A DNA stretch of 33,369 nt from Gymnopilus junonius. Its lineage: Eukaryota; Basidiomycota; Agaricomycetes; Agaricales; Galerinaceae. How positions within the stretch are numbered: position 1 is the stretch's first letter; every line of letters begins with the position of its first letter. The notes under the pieces are model-generated. The model was not told where the DNA came from. It searched no databases and was given only the letters and a program-made list of their open reading frames with translations. A program made the position numbers and the translations under genes. Shown one piece after another: positions 32,002 to 33,369 of this stretch. The DNA lies in NCBI GenBank assembly GCA_015501075.1, contig JADNYJ010000353.1:1-33369 (forward strand). Reading direction: 5' to 3'.

Positions 32002-33369
32002 CTAAGCCAATCCAGCTGCCTGCATAGCCTAGAATTCAGATCGACATAAGCAATGATATTCCGCATCAAAACAAGTAAAATATATAGACTGACCTTCAGA
32101 ATCTCCGAACCGATTTTAGCGGGACTGTCTGTCACGACTACACCGGCTTTCTCGAGAGCTTTCAGTTTGTCTCCAGCAGCACCTACCACATGTCAGCAAA
32201 AAGAGAGAAAGAAAAGCGTTTTCGCCAACCTTTTCCACCTGAAATGATAGCACCGGCGTGGCCCATACGACGACCAGGAGGGGCTGTGCGACCAGCAATG
32301 AAGCCTACGACAGGTTTGGGATTGCTTCTAGTTTTGTTGTATTGTTCAAGATATGCAGCCGCCTCTTCTTCCATGGACCCGCCAATTTCTCCAATAATAA
32401 CAATGCCTGAAACTAGTGAGGTACGAAGAATTTTCTATACGCGCTACCATACCTTCGGTATTAGGGTCTTCGAGGAAGATCTTAATGACATCTACATGTT
32501 GGGTACCAGGGAAAGGATCTCCTCCAATCCCAACGCATAATGATTGGCCGAGGCCGACAGACGTAGTTTGGGCGACGGCTTCGTATGTCAACGTTCCAGA
32601 ACGAGATACAATACCTGCAATAGTCATTAGCTAGGCCTTTAAAAATATTCAGATTGGTGTACACACCAATCTTTCCAGGTTTGTGAATGTGACCTGGTTG
32701 TATACCCATTTTACAGCCGAGGGGATTGATTACTGAACAAAAGGGGAGGTTAGTGTTGAAACGATGCAAGAATCACTGATACTGTAGGATATAAAAGAAA
32801 CTCTTACCTCCGGGACAATTGGGTCCAACCAGACGGGATTTGGACTGACTCTTCAGTGCATTCATGACCTGTCGAAGGAATTGAGAATCGATATACGTCA
32901 TAATTTAGAGAGTACGAACGCGAATCTCGTCTGCTTGAGGTATGCCTTCGGTGATACAAACAATAAGACCTATTTCACTCTCAATAGCCTCGATGATGGC
33001 GTCGGCGGCAGTGGGTGGAGGGACATAGAGTATTGTTGCATCGGGCTGGGTCTCTCTTACAGCCTATCAGAATGTTAGATTCAAGACACCCATAGGGAAC
33101 CTCATGCTCCGCACTTCTCTAACAGTTCCGAAGATGGGTAAGCCCAGATGAGTTTGACCAGCTTTCGTTGGCGAGACACCTCCAACCATTTTTGTTCCAT
33201 ATGCGAGTGCTTCGGTGACGTGGAAAGTCCTAGCAAAGATTTGACGTGTCAGGCAACTTTCGTGGTGCGGTTTGAAAGCATACCGTCTTTCCAGTCAATC
33301 CCTGGCACAGAACTTTGGTATCTTTGTGAATGAGAAGGTTTGCGAATCGTGTCTTCATAGCTACTGCGA
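32002..33369 (-). CDS. LSC1: Succinyl-CoA ligase alpha subunit, mitochondrial (5' end outside the window)
   Basis: Nine exons are visible: 33369-33284, 33229-33115, 33063-32920, 32868-32808, 32732-32667, 32614-32453, 32406-32230, 32182-32094 and 32028-32002. Exons 2-9 join in phase. The enzyme makes ATP or GTP from succinyl-CoA in the TCA cycle. Recognisable parts are the CoA-binding domain ([34 protein letters not shown]), [27 protein letters not shown], and the phosphohistidine loop [16 protein letters not shown]. The end AMQAAGLA is typical. At the 5' edge the first exon shows a likely one-base insertion (after SSYEDTIR), and its join to exon 2 is out of phase by one base. The mitochondrial presequence lies beyond the window. 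Confidence 0.93.

Noticed and set aside
1..33369. CRISPR array, tRNA or rRNA genes
   Set aside because: No regularly spaced repeats with unique spacers and no recognisable tRNA or rRNA sequence were found; the tandem motifs are few and degenerate.

Overview
The window looks like part of a transposon-rich genome of a mushroom-forming basidiomycete (Agaricomycetes). The reasons are 42-62-nt GT-AG introns, chromodomain Ty3/gypsy elements, and accessory families I associate with that class. Only the right end (about 30,450-33,369) is ordinary host sequence. It holds a mitochondrial bS16 ribosomal protein gene (+), an acyl-CoA-binding/ankyrin protein gene (-) and succinyl-CoA ligase alpha (-, running off the end). 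All three have clean or nearly clean exon structures.

The rest is an accessory, mobile-element landscape. Positions 1-7,250 hold a broken coiled-coil gene (-), tandem and hairpin repeats, and a captured antisense C-terminal fragment of the ribosome-export factor NMD3. Positions 7,442-13,625 hold two adjacent multi-exon plus-strand genes. The first is a ten-exon gene ending in an Fe(II)/2-oxoglutarate oxygenase domain of TET/JBP type, interrupted only by three in-frame TGA codons. The second is a protein with a DUF6532-like C-terminal half. Positions 14,268-20,246 are an old 5'-truncated chromovirus carrying a 233-bp mariner-type MITE in its pre-integrase region. Positions 20,247-27,517 are a younger chromovirus with both LTRs, a Tf1/sushi-type self-priming signature and an extra antisense gene before the 3' LTR. 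Its 3' LTR abuts a four-exon minus-strand gene (27,518-29,205), also killed by TGA codons. A second MITE (29,511-29,855) marks the edge toward the host genes.

One theme ties the window together: loss of CpG. The old chromovirus has no CpG for 764 bp inside its reverse transcriptase, while the young one is saturated with CpG. The two LTRs of the young element differ by seven transitions, five of them at CpG. Most premature stops in the accessory genes are TGA where an Arg CGA would fit. This is the expected footprint of cytosine methylation followed by deamination. It is notable that a gene of the 5-methylcytosine-oxidase superfamily sits in the same block. The family assignments rest on residue patterns I can see plus memory of the families; no database search was done.
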